NCBI GenBank assembly: GCA_028279985.1
Contig: JANQMR010000001.1
Coordinates: forward strand, 62,001 to 126,000
Length of the DNA: 64,000 nucleotides
DNA from: Woeseiaceae bacterium
GTDB lineage: Bacteria; Pseudomonadota; Gammaproteobacteria; Steroidobacterales; Woeseiaceae
Direction: 5' to 3'
In this document: positions 43,836 through 51,992 of the stretch, piece by piece
Layout: each line of letters begins with the position of its first letter
Position numbering within the stretch: position 1 is the stretch's first letter
Notes under the pieces: model-generated
Database searches by the model: none
Seen by the model: only the letters and a program-made list of their open reading frames with translations
Told to the model about the DNA's origin: nothing
Program-made: the position numbers and the translations under genes

Positions 43836-44668
43836 AAGTCCCGAATGATCCAAAGGGACCGCCGGGACAGGGTCGAACGGCCATGCCGCCCCCGACCGAC
43901 GGCAACGGACGCCCGACAGCGGATCGCGCGGCGATGAAAGACGCGGATGCGGACCTTGGTGAAGACGAAGACCGCATCTTCCTGTCGAACATGCCGGGCC
44001 TGATGGCGGGACTTGCCGCCAGCACCCGGCGCGACCTGGTGCTGGCCTGGAAACGGCCCGGCGATGTCCTCAATCCCCTGTTTTTTTTCGTCATGGTCCT
44101 GATCCTGTTTCCGCTGGCGCTCGGCCCGAGCGCGGAGCAGTTGCAGGCAATCGGCCCCGGCGTCGTCTGGGTTGCGGCGCTGCTGGCAATGCTGATCTCG
44201 CTCAACAGCCTGTTTTCGGCGGACTACGAGGACGGCAGCCTGGAGCAGTGGCTGGTCAGTCCGCAGCCCTTGCCGGTGCTGGCGCTGGGCAAGTCGGTCG
44301 CGCACTGGATGACCAGCGGGCTGCCGCTGGTCCTGTTGTCGCCGCTTTTGGCCGCGACCTACGGCCTGCCGGCCAAGGTCATCGTCGTGCTGCTTGTGAC
44401 CCTGTCGTTGGGCACGATCATCCTGAGTCTGCTAGGGTCCATCGGTGCCGCGTTGACGGTCGGCTTGCATCGCGGTACGGCCCTGTTGAGCCTGCTGGTT
44501 CTGCCCCTGGCGATGCCGGTGCTGTTGCTCGGCTCGAACAGCGTGTCGCTGGCTGCGGGGAACGAAACCCATACGGCGGGAGTCTGGGCATTGGCGGCCT
44601 ATGCGACAGCGGCAATCAGCCTTGCGCCCTATGCCACGGCCGCTGCGCTGCGAATCAGTAACGAGTAA
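43832..44668 (+). CDS. ccmB: Heme exporter membrane subunit CcmB
   Basis: The 278-residue protein has six predicted helices after about 60 hydrophilic residues (LNPLFFFVMVLILFPLALG, SADYEDGSLEQWLVSPQPLPVLALGKSVAHW are CcmB hallmarks). GTG 43832 overlaps the ccmA stop. CcmB proteins are normally about 220 residues, so the 55-residue Pro/Asp-rich N-terminal extension (MKVPNDPKGPPGQGRTAM) may be spurious, with the true start at an internal ATG such as 43883 or 43934. Confidence 0.93.
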   Translation: MKVPNDPKGPPGQGRTAMPPPTDGNGRPTADRAAMKDADADLGEDEDRIFLSNMPGLMAGLAASTRRDLVLAWKRPGDVLNPLFFFVMVLILFPLALGPSAEQLQAIGPGVVWVAALLAMLISLNSLFSADYEDGSLEQWLVSPQPLPVLALGKSVAHWMTSGLPLVLLSPLLAATYGLPAKVIVVLLVTLSLGTIILSLLGSIGAALTVGLHRGTALLSLLVLPLAMPVLLLGSNSVSLAAGNETHTAGVWALAAYATAAISLAPYATAAALRISNE

Positions 44669-44678
44669 CATTACACGG

Positions 44679-45431
44679 ATGTGGACCTGGTTTCATAAGC
44701 TCGCGTCGCCACCGCATTTCTATCGGCTGGCCAAAGCGCTTAGCCCGTGGTTTCTGGTACCCGGGCTCGCGTTGATTGCCTACGGGACTTTTACCGGTTT
44801 GTTCATCGCGCCGCCGGATTACCAGCAGGGCGATGCCTACAGGATCATTTACGTGCACGTGCCGTCGGCTTACCTGTCGCAGATGGCCTATACGGTGATG
44901 GCGATCGCCGGCGGCATCGGCCTGATCTGGCGCATGAAGCTCTCGCACGCGGTCGCGGCGGCCGTGGCGCCGCTCGGCGCCTGGTTCACGTTTCTGTCGC
45001 TGGCCACCGGCTCGATCTGGGGCCGGCCGATGTGGGGCACCTGGTGGGAATGGGGCGACCCCCGCATGATGTCGCAACTGATTCTGTTGTTCCTGTACCT
45101 AGGTTACATGGCGCTTAGAGCTTCCATCGACGATACCGCCAAGGCCGACAAGGCGAGCGCCGTGCTCGCGCTCGTCGGCGTGATCAACCTGGTCATCGTG
45201 CGTTATTCCGTGGAGTGGTGGAGCTCCCTGCACCAGGGTCAGACGATTCTCGCCGAGGGTGGGCCGGCGATCGACGCCGAGATGTTGTATCCGCTGCTGG
45301 CCAACATCCTGGGTTTTGCGCTGGTTTTCGGCTCCTTGCTGCTCAGGCGGGTGCGCACCGAGGTCTTGTACCGGGAACGCCGCACCCGCTGGGTTCGTGA
45401 AATGATCTTGTCACCACAAGGGCAAACCTGA
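44679..45431 (+). CDS. ccmC: Heme handling protein CcmC
   Basis: The 250-residue protein has six helices and the tryptophan-rich periplasmic heme site WGRPMWGTWWEWGDPRMMSQLI, with the flanking heme-ligand His residues in YVHVPSAYLSQ and WWSSLHQGQ. It loads heme on CcmE. ATG 44679 is chosen over an in-frame upstream start because it gives the family length. Its stop overlaps an ATG that begins a degenerate 50-bp repeat. Confidence 0.95.
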   Translation: MWTWFHKLASPPHFYRLAKALSPWFLVPGLALIAYGTFTGLFIAPPDYQQGDAYRIIYVHVPSAYLSQMAYTVMAIAGGIGLIWRMKLSHAVAAAVAPLGAWFTFLSLATGSIWGRPMWGTWWEWGDPRMMSQLILLFLYLGYMALRASIDDTAKADKASAVLALVGVINLVIVRYSVEWWSSLHQGQTILAEGGPAIDAEMLYPLLANILGFALVFGSLLLRRVRTEVLYRERRTRWVREMILSPQGQT

Positions 45432-45580
45432 TGGAAGCGGCTCCGGTGAGAACGTACGGTACCGACCTGGGTCGAAGCCGGCGGAAGCGGCAACGATGAC
45501 GAAATACGATACCCGCGAGGGTGAAGCCTGATGGAAGCGATCGCGATGGACAAGTACGGCGCGTACGTCTGGTCTTGTTT
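45431..45580 (+). repeat. Degenerate 50-bp tandem units leading into ccmD
   Basis: Units begin at 45431, 45481 and 45531, exactly 50 bp apart. The first starts ATGGAAGCGG, the second GCGGAAGCGG, the third (the ccmD start) ATGGAAGCGA. Units one and two agree at about two thirds of positions; the third keeps the first 9 bases and a later TACGG. The ATG of unit one opens a frame that stops after 22 codons (TGA 45497). Confidence 0.75.
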
Positions 45581-45692
45581 CGCGCTGACCTTCGTGGTTT
45601 ATGCCATCAACGAATGGCGGGCACGCGCAAGGCACCGCCGCATCTACCGGGACATCGAGGTTCGCGTCAAGGCGCTGGAGACTCGGCCTTGA
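45531..45692 (+). CDS. ccmD: Small heme-exporter protein CcmD
   Basis: The 53-residue protein (MEAIAMDKYGAYVWSCF at the start) has one membrane helix (YVWSCFALTFVVYAINEW), then a basic cytoplasmic tail (RARARHRRIYRDIEVRVKAL). Size, topology, the Y-x-x-Y/W-x-x-F pattern and place between ccmC and ccmE identify it. CcmD is needed to release holo-CcmE from CcmABC. GAGGG lies 9 bases before its ATG. Confidence 0.93.
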   Translation: MEAIAMDKYGAYVWSCFALTFVVYAINEWRARARHRRIYRDIEVRVKALETRP

Positions 45693-45720
45693 GGGCCGAC
45701 GGCAGCGGGAGTGGGGGCAA

Positions 45721-46194
45721 ATGAAACCTAGACAGCAAAGGATGCTTGCCGTGGGCCTGGCACTGGCAGGGCTCGCGATTGCGACCGCACTGACGTTACG
45801 CGCGTTTCAGGACAACATGATGTTCTTCATCGACATCTCGGACGTGGTCGCCGGCGAGTACCCCGAAGCGCGCAATTTCCGGATCGGCGGGCTGGTCGTC
45901 GACGACAGCATCGAGCGCGAGCCGGATTCCCTGGAAATCCGCTTCCGCGTCACCGACACGCGTTGCGAGCTGCCGGTTTCGTATACGGGCGTGTTGCCCG
46001 ACCTGTTCCGCGAAGGGCAGGGCGTTGTTGCGATCGGCAGGCTCGACGATTCCGAAACATTCGTGGCCGACAGAATACTCGCGAAACACGACGAGAACTA
46101 CATGGCCCCCGAAGTCGCCGAGATGCTGGCCAAGCACGCCGAGGGCAAGGCCGCGATGGCGGCCCGCGGCACGGCGGAGTGCAACCCGACATGA
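45721..46194 (+). CDS. ccmE: Heme chaperone CcmE
   Basis: The 157-residue protein has an N-terminal anchor (MLAVGLALAGLAIATALTL), an OB-fold (FRIGGLVVDDSIEREP, GVLPDLFREGQGVVAIG) and the heme-binding His123 in LAKHDENYMAPE with Tyr127. Heme binds covalently to this His and is passed to CcmF. It starts at ATG 45721 after GGGGGCAA and overlaps ccmF by 4 bp. Confidence 0.96.
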   Translation: MKPRQQRMLAVGLALAGLAIATALTLRAFQDNMMFFIDISDVVAGEYPEARNFRIGGLVVDDSIEREPDSLEIRFRVTDTRCELPVSYTGVLPDLFREGQGVVAIGRLDDSETFVADRILAKHDENYMAPEVAEMLAKHAEGKAAMAARGTAECNPT

Positions 46195-48179
46195 TTCCCG
46201 AGATCGGACATTTTGCGCTGATTCTGGCGCTGTCTTTGGCCCTGTTTCAGGGGATCGTTCCGCTGATCGGTGCGCATCGCAACGATGCGGCGATGATGGC
46301 GGTCGGCCGCACGGCCGCAAACGGCCAGCTGGTGTTCGTCGCGTTCGCTTTCGGCGCCTTGGTCTGGGCGTTTCTGCAAAGCGATTTCTCGGTCGAATAC
46401 GTCGCCAACAACTCGCAACTGGCATTGCCCACCATTTACAAGATTTCCGCCGTGTGGGGCGCGCACGAAGGTTCGCTGGTCTTGTGGATACTGATTCTCA
46501 GTATCTGGACCGTGGCCGTGGGCCGTTTCAGTCGCAATCTGCCCGACTCGTTCGTCGCGCGCGTGCTCGGCGTGTTGGGCTTGTTGTCGACCGGCTTTCT
46601 GCTGTTTACGCTGTTCACCTCCAATCCGTTCACGCGGCTCTCGCCACCGCCGCCGGACGGCGCGGACTTGAATCCGCTGTTGCAGGACCCGGGGCTTGCG
46701 ATACATCCGCCGCTGTTGTACGTCGGTTACGTCGGCTTTTCGGTTGCGTTCGCTTTTGCAATCGCGGCGATGTTGAGCGGCAACCTGGATCGCAAGTGGG
46801 CCAAATGGACACGGCCCTGGACGACGGCGGCCTGGTTGTTCCTGACGATAGGCATCGCACTCGGAAGCTGGTGGGCCTACTACGAGCTCGGTTGGGGCGG
46901 CTGGTGGTTCTGGGATCCGGTCGAGAACGCCTCGTTCATGCCCTGGCTGGTCGGGACCGCATTGATTCACTCGCTGGCCGTGACCGAGAAACGCGGCCTG
47001 TTCAAGAGCTGGACACTGCTTCTGGCCATCGCTGCATTCTCGCTGAGCCTCCTCGGCACGTTCCTGGTCCGATCCGGCATCCTGGTGTCGGTGCACGCCT
47101 TCGCCATCGATCCGACCCGGGGTTATTTCATCCTGGCCTTTCTCGGCGTCGTGGTCCTTTCCGCCCTGGTCCTTTACGCCTGGCGTGCGCCGGGCCTGGA
47201 TTCGGCCGCGGGCTTCAAGCCGGTTTCCCGCGAGACCTCGCTGCTGCTCAACAACGTGCTGCTGGTGATTGCCGCGGCCCTGGTTTTCATCGGGACGCTG
47301 GCACCGCTGGTGGTCGAAGTCATGAACGCGGGCAAGATTTCGGTGGGTGCACCCTGGTTCAACGTGGCCTTTGCGATACCGATGTTGCCGCTGCTGTTCT
47401 TGATGGGGCTCGGCATGCACACGGCGTGGCGCATCCAGCCCGCTTCACCGTTGTGGCGCATGCTGAAGCTGCCGGCGATCATCGGCGTCGTCGCCGGTAT
47501 CGCGGTTCCGGGCATCATCTACGGCAGTTTCGGGCCCCTGGTCGTCGTCGGCAGCATCGCGGCCTTCTGGCTGATGGCCTCGTCGCTGGTGCAGCCGATT
47601 CGTGCCTGGCGGCGCGCGCCCGGGGCCCCGGGACTGACGCGCTCGATGCTTGGCATGAACGTGGCGCATTTCGGCGTCGGCCTCTTCACCCTCGGCGTCA
47701 CTGCCGTCATGACCTTCGGCATCGAGACCGACCGGAGCCTGAGTCCGGGCCAGGCGGTCGAAGTCGGCGGCTATCGTTTCGAAATGCGCGAACTGACCGA
47801 TGTCGAGGGGCCGAATTACTCGGCGCGCGAGGCATTGATCGAAATCCGCAAGAACGGCAACTTCGTTGGCGAGGTGCGGCCGCAAAAACGCCGCTATCTG
47901 GTGCAGCAGAGTCCGATGACGGAGGCCGGGATTCTGGTGCGGTGGAACAAGGACCTGTTCGTCGCGCTCGGTGATCCGATCGGCGCCGAGTCCTGGAGTG
48001 TCAGGCTGCAATACAAGCCGCTGATTCGTCTCATCTGGCTCGGCTGCCTGATCATGGCGCTGGGCGGCGCGATCGCGGCCAGCGACCGGCGGTATTGGGC
48101 GACGGAGCGGATTACCGCCCGGGCGCCGGAAGATGCGGCGAAACCGGCGGGCGAGCCGGTTGCGGGGCCGGCTGCATGA
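46191..48179 (+). CDS. ccmF: Cytochrome c heme lyase subunit CcmF
   Basis: The 662-residue protein has about 15 helices and the heme-handling WWD motif (GWGGWWFWDPVENASFMPW). Further hallmarks are IHPPLLYVGYVGF and, near the end, SLSPGQAVEVGGYRFEMRELTDVEGPNYSAREALIEI of the large periplasmic loop. ATG 46191 overlaps the ccmE stop. It ligates heme to apocytochromes with CcmH and CcmI. Confidence 0.97.
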   Translation: MIPEIGHFALILALSLALFQGIVPLIGAHRNDAAMMAVGRTAANGQLVFVAFAFGALVWAFLQSDFSVEYVANNSQLALPTIYKISAVWGAHEGSLVLWILILSIWTVAVGRFSRNLPDSFVARVLGVLGLLSTGFLLFTLFTSNPFTRLSPPPPDGADLNPLLQDPGLAIHPPLLYVGYVGFSVAFAFAIAAMLSGNLDRKWAKWTRPWTTAAWLFLTIGIALGSWWAYYELGWGGWWFWDPVENASFMPWLVGTALIHSLAVTEKRGLFKSWTLLLAIAAFSLSLLGTFLVRSGILVSVHAFAIDPTRGYFILAFLGVVVLSALVLYAWRAPGLDSAAGFKPVSRETSLLLNNVLLVIAAALVFIGTLAPLVVEVMNAGKISVGAPWFNVAFAIPMLPLLFLMGLGMHTAWRIQPASPLWRMLKLPAIIGVVAGIAVPGIIYGSFGPLVVVGSIAAFWLMASSLVQPIRAWRRAPGAPGLTRSMLGMNVAHFGVGLFTLGVTAVMTFGIETDRSLSPGQAVEVGGYRFEMRELTDVEGPNYSAREALIEIRKNGNFVGEVRPQKRRYLVQQSPMTEAGILVRWNKDLFVALGDPIGAESWSVRLQYKPLIRLIWLGCLIMALGGAIAASDRRYWATERITARAPEDAAKPAGEPVAGPAA

Positions 48180-48706
48180 CGCGATACCTGGTGCCGATCG
48201 GCCTGTTTGCGCTGCTGCTTCCGGTGTTCATCGTCGGCTTGACGCGCGATCCCTCGGAGCTGCCGTCGCCTTTTCTGAACAATCCGGCGCCGGAATTTGC
48301 CTTGCCGTCCTTGACCGATCCCGGCAGTGAAGTCGGATCGGCGGATTACGCGGGGGAGTTCGCGCTGGTCAACGTGTGGGCGACCTGGTGTGTCGGTTGC
48401 CGCGAGGAACACGGTTTTCTGATGGAATTGGCGCAAAGCGGCGCAATACCGGTTTACGGCATCAACTGGCGCGACAATCGCCCCGATGCGCTGAACTGGC
48501 TCGATCGGCTCGGCGATCCCTACGTGTTTTCCGCCTTCGACGCCGACGGGCGGGTCGGTATCGACTGGGGCGTGTACGGCGCGCCGGAGACTTTCCTGCT
48601 CGACCCGAGCGGGATCGTCTTGCACAAGCACCTGGGTCCGTTGGATTATCAGATCTGGCAACGCGATTTCGCGCCGTTGCTGGGTAGCGCAGAGGCCGCG
48701 CGATGA
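48176..48706 (+). CDS. ccmG: Thiol:disulfide interchange protein CcmG/DsbE
   Basis: The 176-residue protein has an N-terminal anchor (YLVPIGLFALLLPVFIVGL), then a thioredoxin fold with active site W-C72-V-G-C75 and the CcmG-specific GVYGAPETFLLDPSG with cis-Pro region. It reduces the CxxCH motifs of apocytochromes. ATG 48176 overlaps the ccmF stop by 4 bp. Confidence 0.96.
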   Translation: MTRYLVPIGLFALLLPVFIVGLTRDPSELPSPFLNNPAPEFALPSLTDPGSEVGSADYAGEFALVNVWATWCVGCREEHGFLMELAQSGAIPVYGINWRDNRPDALNWLDRLGDPYVFSAFDADGRVGIDWGVYGAPETFLLDPSGIVLHKHLGPLDYQIWQRDFAPLLGSAEAAR

Positions 48707-48733
48707 GATGTTTATCGGCAATATGGTAACGGC

Positions 48734-48769
48734 GAGATATTGATCGAGATGTTGACCGAGATATCGACA
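48734..48769 (+). repeat. 3 x 12-bp tandem repeat spanning the ccmH start
   Basis: GAGATATTGATC (48734), GAGATGTTGACC (48746) and GAGATATCGACA (48758) follow without gap. The second unit holds the ATG at 48749, and the first holds the TTG at 48740 in the same frame. Confidence 0.85.
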
Positions 48770-49210
48770 ACAAGACGTCTGCTCGTGTCTTGCGCTGTAC
48801 TATTGTTCGGGCTACCGGCGGCGGCGATCGACGCCGGCAAGGCTTTCGACGACCCGGCGCTGCAGGCGCGTTACGAGAAACTCATCGAGGAAGTGCGTTG
48901 CCTCAAATGCCAGAACCAGAACATCAGGGATTCGAATGCCTTTCTCGCCTCGGATCTGCGGCGGGAAATTCGCCGCATGCTCGCCGAAGGCATGAGCGAC
49001 GACGAGATATTCGACTTCCTGGTCACCCGCTACGGCGAGTTTGCGCTTTACCGGCCGCGCATGCAGGGTAAAACGCTGGTGCTGTGGCTCGCGCCCCTGC
49101 TGTTGCTCGTCGCCGGTACCGGCGTGCTCGTGGCGATACTCAGGCGGCGCATGAGCATGCCGATCGACGACGACGAGGCGCTCGACAATACGGTGGCCGG
49201 GCGGGACTGA
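48749..49210 (+). CDS. ccmH: Cytochrome c maturation protein CcmH
   Basis: The 153-residue protein has a signal peptide (RRLLVSCAVLLFGLPAAAIDA), the apocytochrome-reducing motif R-C51-L-K-C54-Q, the typical LASDLRREIRRMLAEGMSDDEIFDFLVTRYGEFALYRP, and a C-terminal helix (LWLAPLLLLVAGTGVLVAI). ATG 48749 gives a good signal peptide; a TTG three codons upstream is the alternative, both within the tandem repeat. It is followed by ccmI after 6 bp. Confidence 0.95.
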   Translation: MLTEISTTRRLLVSCAVLLFGLPAAAIDAGKAFDDPALQARYEKLIEEVRCLKCQNQNIRDSNAFLASDLRREIRRMLAEGMSDDEIFDFLVTRYGEFALYRPRMQGKTLVLWLAPLLLLVAGTGVLVAILRRRMSMPIDDDEALDNTVAGRD

Positions 49211-49216
49211 CGAATC

Positions 49217-50230
49217 GTGTTCTGGCTCGCCTTGACCGTCATGGGGCTGATTGCGGCCGCGTATGTCGCAATGCCGCTGTGGTCGAATGCCTCGCCCCGC
49301 CGTCCGCTGGGCGTGGGCTCGGCGCTGGCGGTGCTGGCGGCCTCCGGTGTGGTTTATGCGGTTATCGGCAGCCCCGATGTGCCGTCCGGGCGGGGTGAGC
49401 TGCTGACGCCCCAGGATCTGCCGGCGGTCGAGGAGATGATTGCGGGCCTGGCCGCAAGACTCGAAGCCGAGCCCGGCGATCTGAACGGGTGGCAAATGCT
49501 AGGCCGCTCCTACATGACGATCGGCCGGTATGCCGAAGCCGCGGCGGCTTACGAGCGCGCCGCCGAACTCGAGTCCTCGCGCAATCCGAATACGCTCGTC
49601 GCACGCGGCGAGGCTTTGCTCGCCTCCGGCGGGCAGAACCTGACCCCCGAGATCGTCTCACTGTTCGAAAGTGCGCTGGCGCTCGACCCCAACCAGCCGG
49701 CGGCCTTGTTCTGGACCGGCATTGCGTCCGCCAACCGCGGCGACGTCGCGCAAGCGGCCGATCGCTGGGAGCGGCTGCTGGGCACCAATCCGCCGCCGCA
49801 TATTCGTGAGATCATCGACCAGCGGGTCGCCGAATGGCGGGGCGAACCCGCGCCTGTCGTCGAGGCGGCACCGATCGAGCAACCCGGCACGGTCGTCGCT
49901 GCCAGCGTCGCGCTGTCCGATGCCGCCGCGGCAGGTCTTTCCGGGGATGCGACGGTCTTCATCATTGCGCGAGACCCGGCGCAACCGTCGCCGCCGATTG
50001 CCGTGATCCGGCGGCGGGTATCCGAGTTACCGGCCGTGGTCTTACTCGGCGATGCCGACTCGATGATTCCCGGCCGTTCGCTGTCCGCGTTTGCCGAGTT
50101 CGAGCTGGTCGCCCGGATTTCGGTGTCGGGCCAGCCTGCCGTGCAAAGCGGCGACTGGTTCGGCAGCCTGCTCGTGCGGCCGGCGGAGAACAGCGACGTT
50201 TCGTTGTCGATCGATCACCGGGTACCCTAG
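49217..50230 (+). CDS. ccmI: Apocytochrome chaperone CcmI
   Basis: The 337-residue protein starts with GTG and has two N-terminal helices (FWLALTVMGLIAAAYVAM; ALAVLAASGVVYAVIG), a TPR domain (NGWQMLGRSYMTIGRYAEAAAAYERAAEL, ALFWTGIASANRGDVAQAADRWERLL) and a C-terminal beta domain (FIIARDPAQPSPPIAVIRRRVSELPAVVLLGDADSMIPGR). It holds apocytochromes for CcmF/H. Its stop codon TAG (50228-50230) is the end of the inserted inverted-repeat element. Confidence 0.93.
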   Translation: MFWLALTVMGLIAAAYVAMPLWSNASPRRPLGVGSALAVLAASGVVYAVIGSPDVPSGRGELLTPQDLPAVEEMIAGLAARLEAEPGDLNGWQMLGRSYMTIGRYAEAAAAYERAAELESSRNPNTLVARGEALLASGGQNLTPEIVSLFESALALDPNQPAALFWTGIASANRGDVAQAADRWERLLGTNPPPHIREIIDQRVAEWRGEPAPVVEAAPIEQPGTVVAASVALSDAAAAGLSGDATVFIIARDPAQPSPPIAVIRRRVSELPAVVLLGDADSMIPGRSLSAFAEFELVARISVSGQPAVQSGDWFGSLLVRPAENSDVSLSIDHRVP

Positions 50231-50497
50231 GGCCTGCTAACGCCATGCGCATGATCCCTGTTGAGTCCCCAATGGCGCCAATCAAGGCGCGAGGAGCGTG
50301 GTTTGGTCATTCCAAATGAGCGACGAGCAACGCGGAGTGGCGCCATTGGGGACTCAACCCGGACGGCCGCTGCTGTATTGCCGCCCAGCCGCGTTGTCAG
50401 TCGCTTATGTAGAATGACTACACTGCGCTCCTTCCGCCTTGCTGGACGGCAATACAGCAGCGGCAGGGACCATACGCATGGCGTTAGCAGGCCCTAG
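50227..50497. mobile_element. 271-bp MITE-like element with nested inverted repeats
   Basis: The ends, 50227-50260 and 50464-50497, are 34-bp inverted repeats with two mismatches (outer part CTAGGGCCTGCTAACGCC). Inside are two perfect hairpin stems: 50260-50280 with 50338-50358 (21 bp) and 50367-50383 with 50447-50463 (17 bp). The two loops are themselves diverged inverted copies of one sequence (shared words GTCATTC, AGCGAC and CAACGCGG). It has no coding capacity. The terminal CTAG is palindromic and could be a 4-bp target duplication as made by IS5-type transposases (inference). It fills the whole gap between ccmI and the next gene. Confidence 0.85.
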
Positions 50498-51867
50498 TGT
50501 CCCATCACGTCGGTGACCAAAAACCCACCTGGTCATCGGGCCTGACGTTCATCCTAGCCGCCATCGGCGCGGCCGTGGGCCTGGGTAACATCTGGAAGTT
50601 CCCGTATATCGTCGGCGTCAGCGGCGGCGGGGCCTTCGTGCTCATTTACGTCGCCTGCGTCCTGTTCGTCGCGATCCCTATCCTGGTCGGTGAGTTGCTC
50701 ATCGGCCGCGTCGGAAACGGCAGCCCGCCGGTTGCGATGGCGGCCGTTGCCCGCGAGTCGAAACGCTCCCGCTGGTGGTCTGCCGTCGGTTGGCTGGGAG
50801 CGCTGACGGGTTACCTGATCGCCACCTATTACAGTGTGATTGCCGGTTGGACCTTGTTGTACGTTTTCAAGGCGGGCGGCGACTTCGGCGGCGCCGCGCC
50901 GGCGGAGGTTGCCGCTCAGTTCGACGACGTGCTGGCCGACCCGCTGCTGATGACGGTCTGGCACACGGTCTTCATCGGCATCGCCTTGTTCATCGTCGGA
51001 CGCGGCCTCAACGGCGGCATCGAGCGAACCGTCAAGTTATTGATGCCGTCCCTGTTCGCCATGATGCTGGTCATGATCGTTTATGCCGCCGTTGCCGGCG
51101 ATTTCCCTCGGGCGGTGGATTTCCTGTTCAGCGCCGATTTCAGCAGGATCGACGGCGAGGTCGTGCTCGCCGCCGTCGGGCAGGCCTTTTTCTCGATCGG
51201 CGTCGCGATGGGACTGATGATGGCCTACGGTGCCTACGTACCGAGGAATGTCCCGCTGACCCGGTCGGCTTTCATCATCGCGGGCGCCGACACGGCGGTT
51301 GCCCTGCTTGCCGGCCTGATGATCTTCCCGCTGGTTTTTGCCAACGGTCTGGACCCGGCCGAGGGGCCGGGGCTGATTTTCGTCACCCTGCCTACGGCCT
51401 TCGCCGGGATGCCGGGCGGTGCGGTTTTCGGGGCGTTTTTCTTTTTGCTGCTGGCGTTTGCCGCGATCACGTCGATCATCGCGATCATAGAGCCGATCGT
51501 CGCGTATGCGGAGGACCGGTGGGCCATGCGCCGCCTCGACAGTTGCCTGTTGTTCGGAACCGGGGCGTGGCTGCTCGGTCTTGCGACGGTGTTCTCGTTC
51601 AACCTCTGGAAGGACTTCAAGCCGCTGGCCTCCATCGAACCGTTCGCCGATGTAACGGTTTTCGGACTGATCGACTATGTCACGGCCAATGTCATGATGC
51701 CGATCGGCGGTATCCTGATCGCGGTATTCGTGGGCTGGCGCATGAGCCGGCTGACTCTCGGCAACGAGCTCGCTATCGGGGGGGTACTCTTCAAGGGCTG
51801 GCTGTTCTTGATTCGTTTCGTCGCGCCGCTGGCGATACTAGGTATCTTCATCGCCAACCTGACGTGA
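50497..51867 (+). CDS. NSS/SNF-family sodium-dependent transporter
   Basis: The 456-residue protein has 11 predicted helices and the NSS hallmarks: WSSGLTFILAAIGAAVGLGNIWKFPYIVG in helix 1 (unwound sodium/substrate site), a long helix 6 region with VGQAFFSIGVAMGLMMAYGAYVP, and FAAITSIIAIIEPIVAYAED in helix 8. It should import an amino acid or similar with sodium. The only usable start is GTG 50497 because TAG lies four codons upstream; its first base is the last base of the MITE-like element. No ribosome site is obvious. Confidence 0.92.
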   Translation: MSHHVGDQKPTWSSGLTFILAAIGAAVGLGNIWKFPYIVGVSGGGAFVLIYVACVLFVAIPILVGELLIGRVGNGSPPVAMAAVARESKRSRWWSAVGWLGALTGYLIATYYSVIAGWTLLYVFKAGGDFGGAAPAEVAAQFDDVLADPLLMTVWHTVFIGIALFIVGRGLNGGIERTVKLLMPSLFAMMLVMIVYAAVAGDFPRAVDFLFSADFSRIDGEVVLAAVGQAFFSIGVAMGLMMAYGAYVPRNVPLTRSAFIIAGADTAVALLAGLMIFPLVFANGLDPAEGPGLIFVTLPTAFAGMPGGAVFGAFFFLLLAFAAITSIIAIIEPIVAYAEDRWAMRRLDSCLLFGTGAWLLGLATVFSFNLWKDFKPLASIEPFADVTVFGLIDYVTANVMMPIGGILIAVFVGWRMSRLTLGNELAIGGVLFKGWLFLIRFVAPLAILGIFIANLT

Positions 51868-51992
51868 TTGAACGGTGTGGCCCGTACGGTAGTGCTCTTA
51901 GTGGTGCTGCGGAGTTCGTCAGGGAGCCGGTCGACTATCAAGGCCGGGATTCAGCGCGGTGCGCGCATGCTTCCGGTCGTGCTCGACCGCCG

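Noticed and set aside
45431-45499. ATG 45431 as an alternative ccmD start
   Set aside because: The frame stops after 22 codons and has no membrane helix; ATG 45531 gives the full CcmD.
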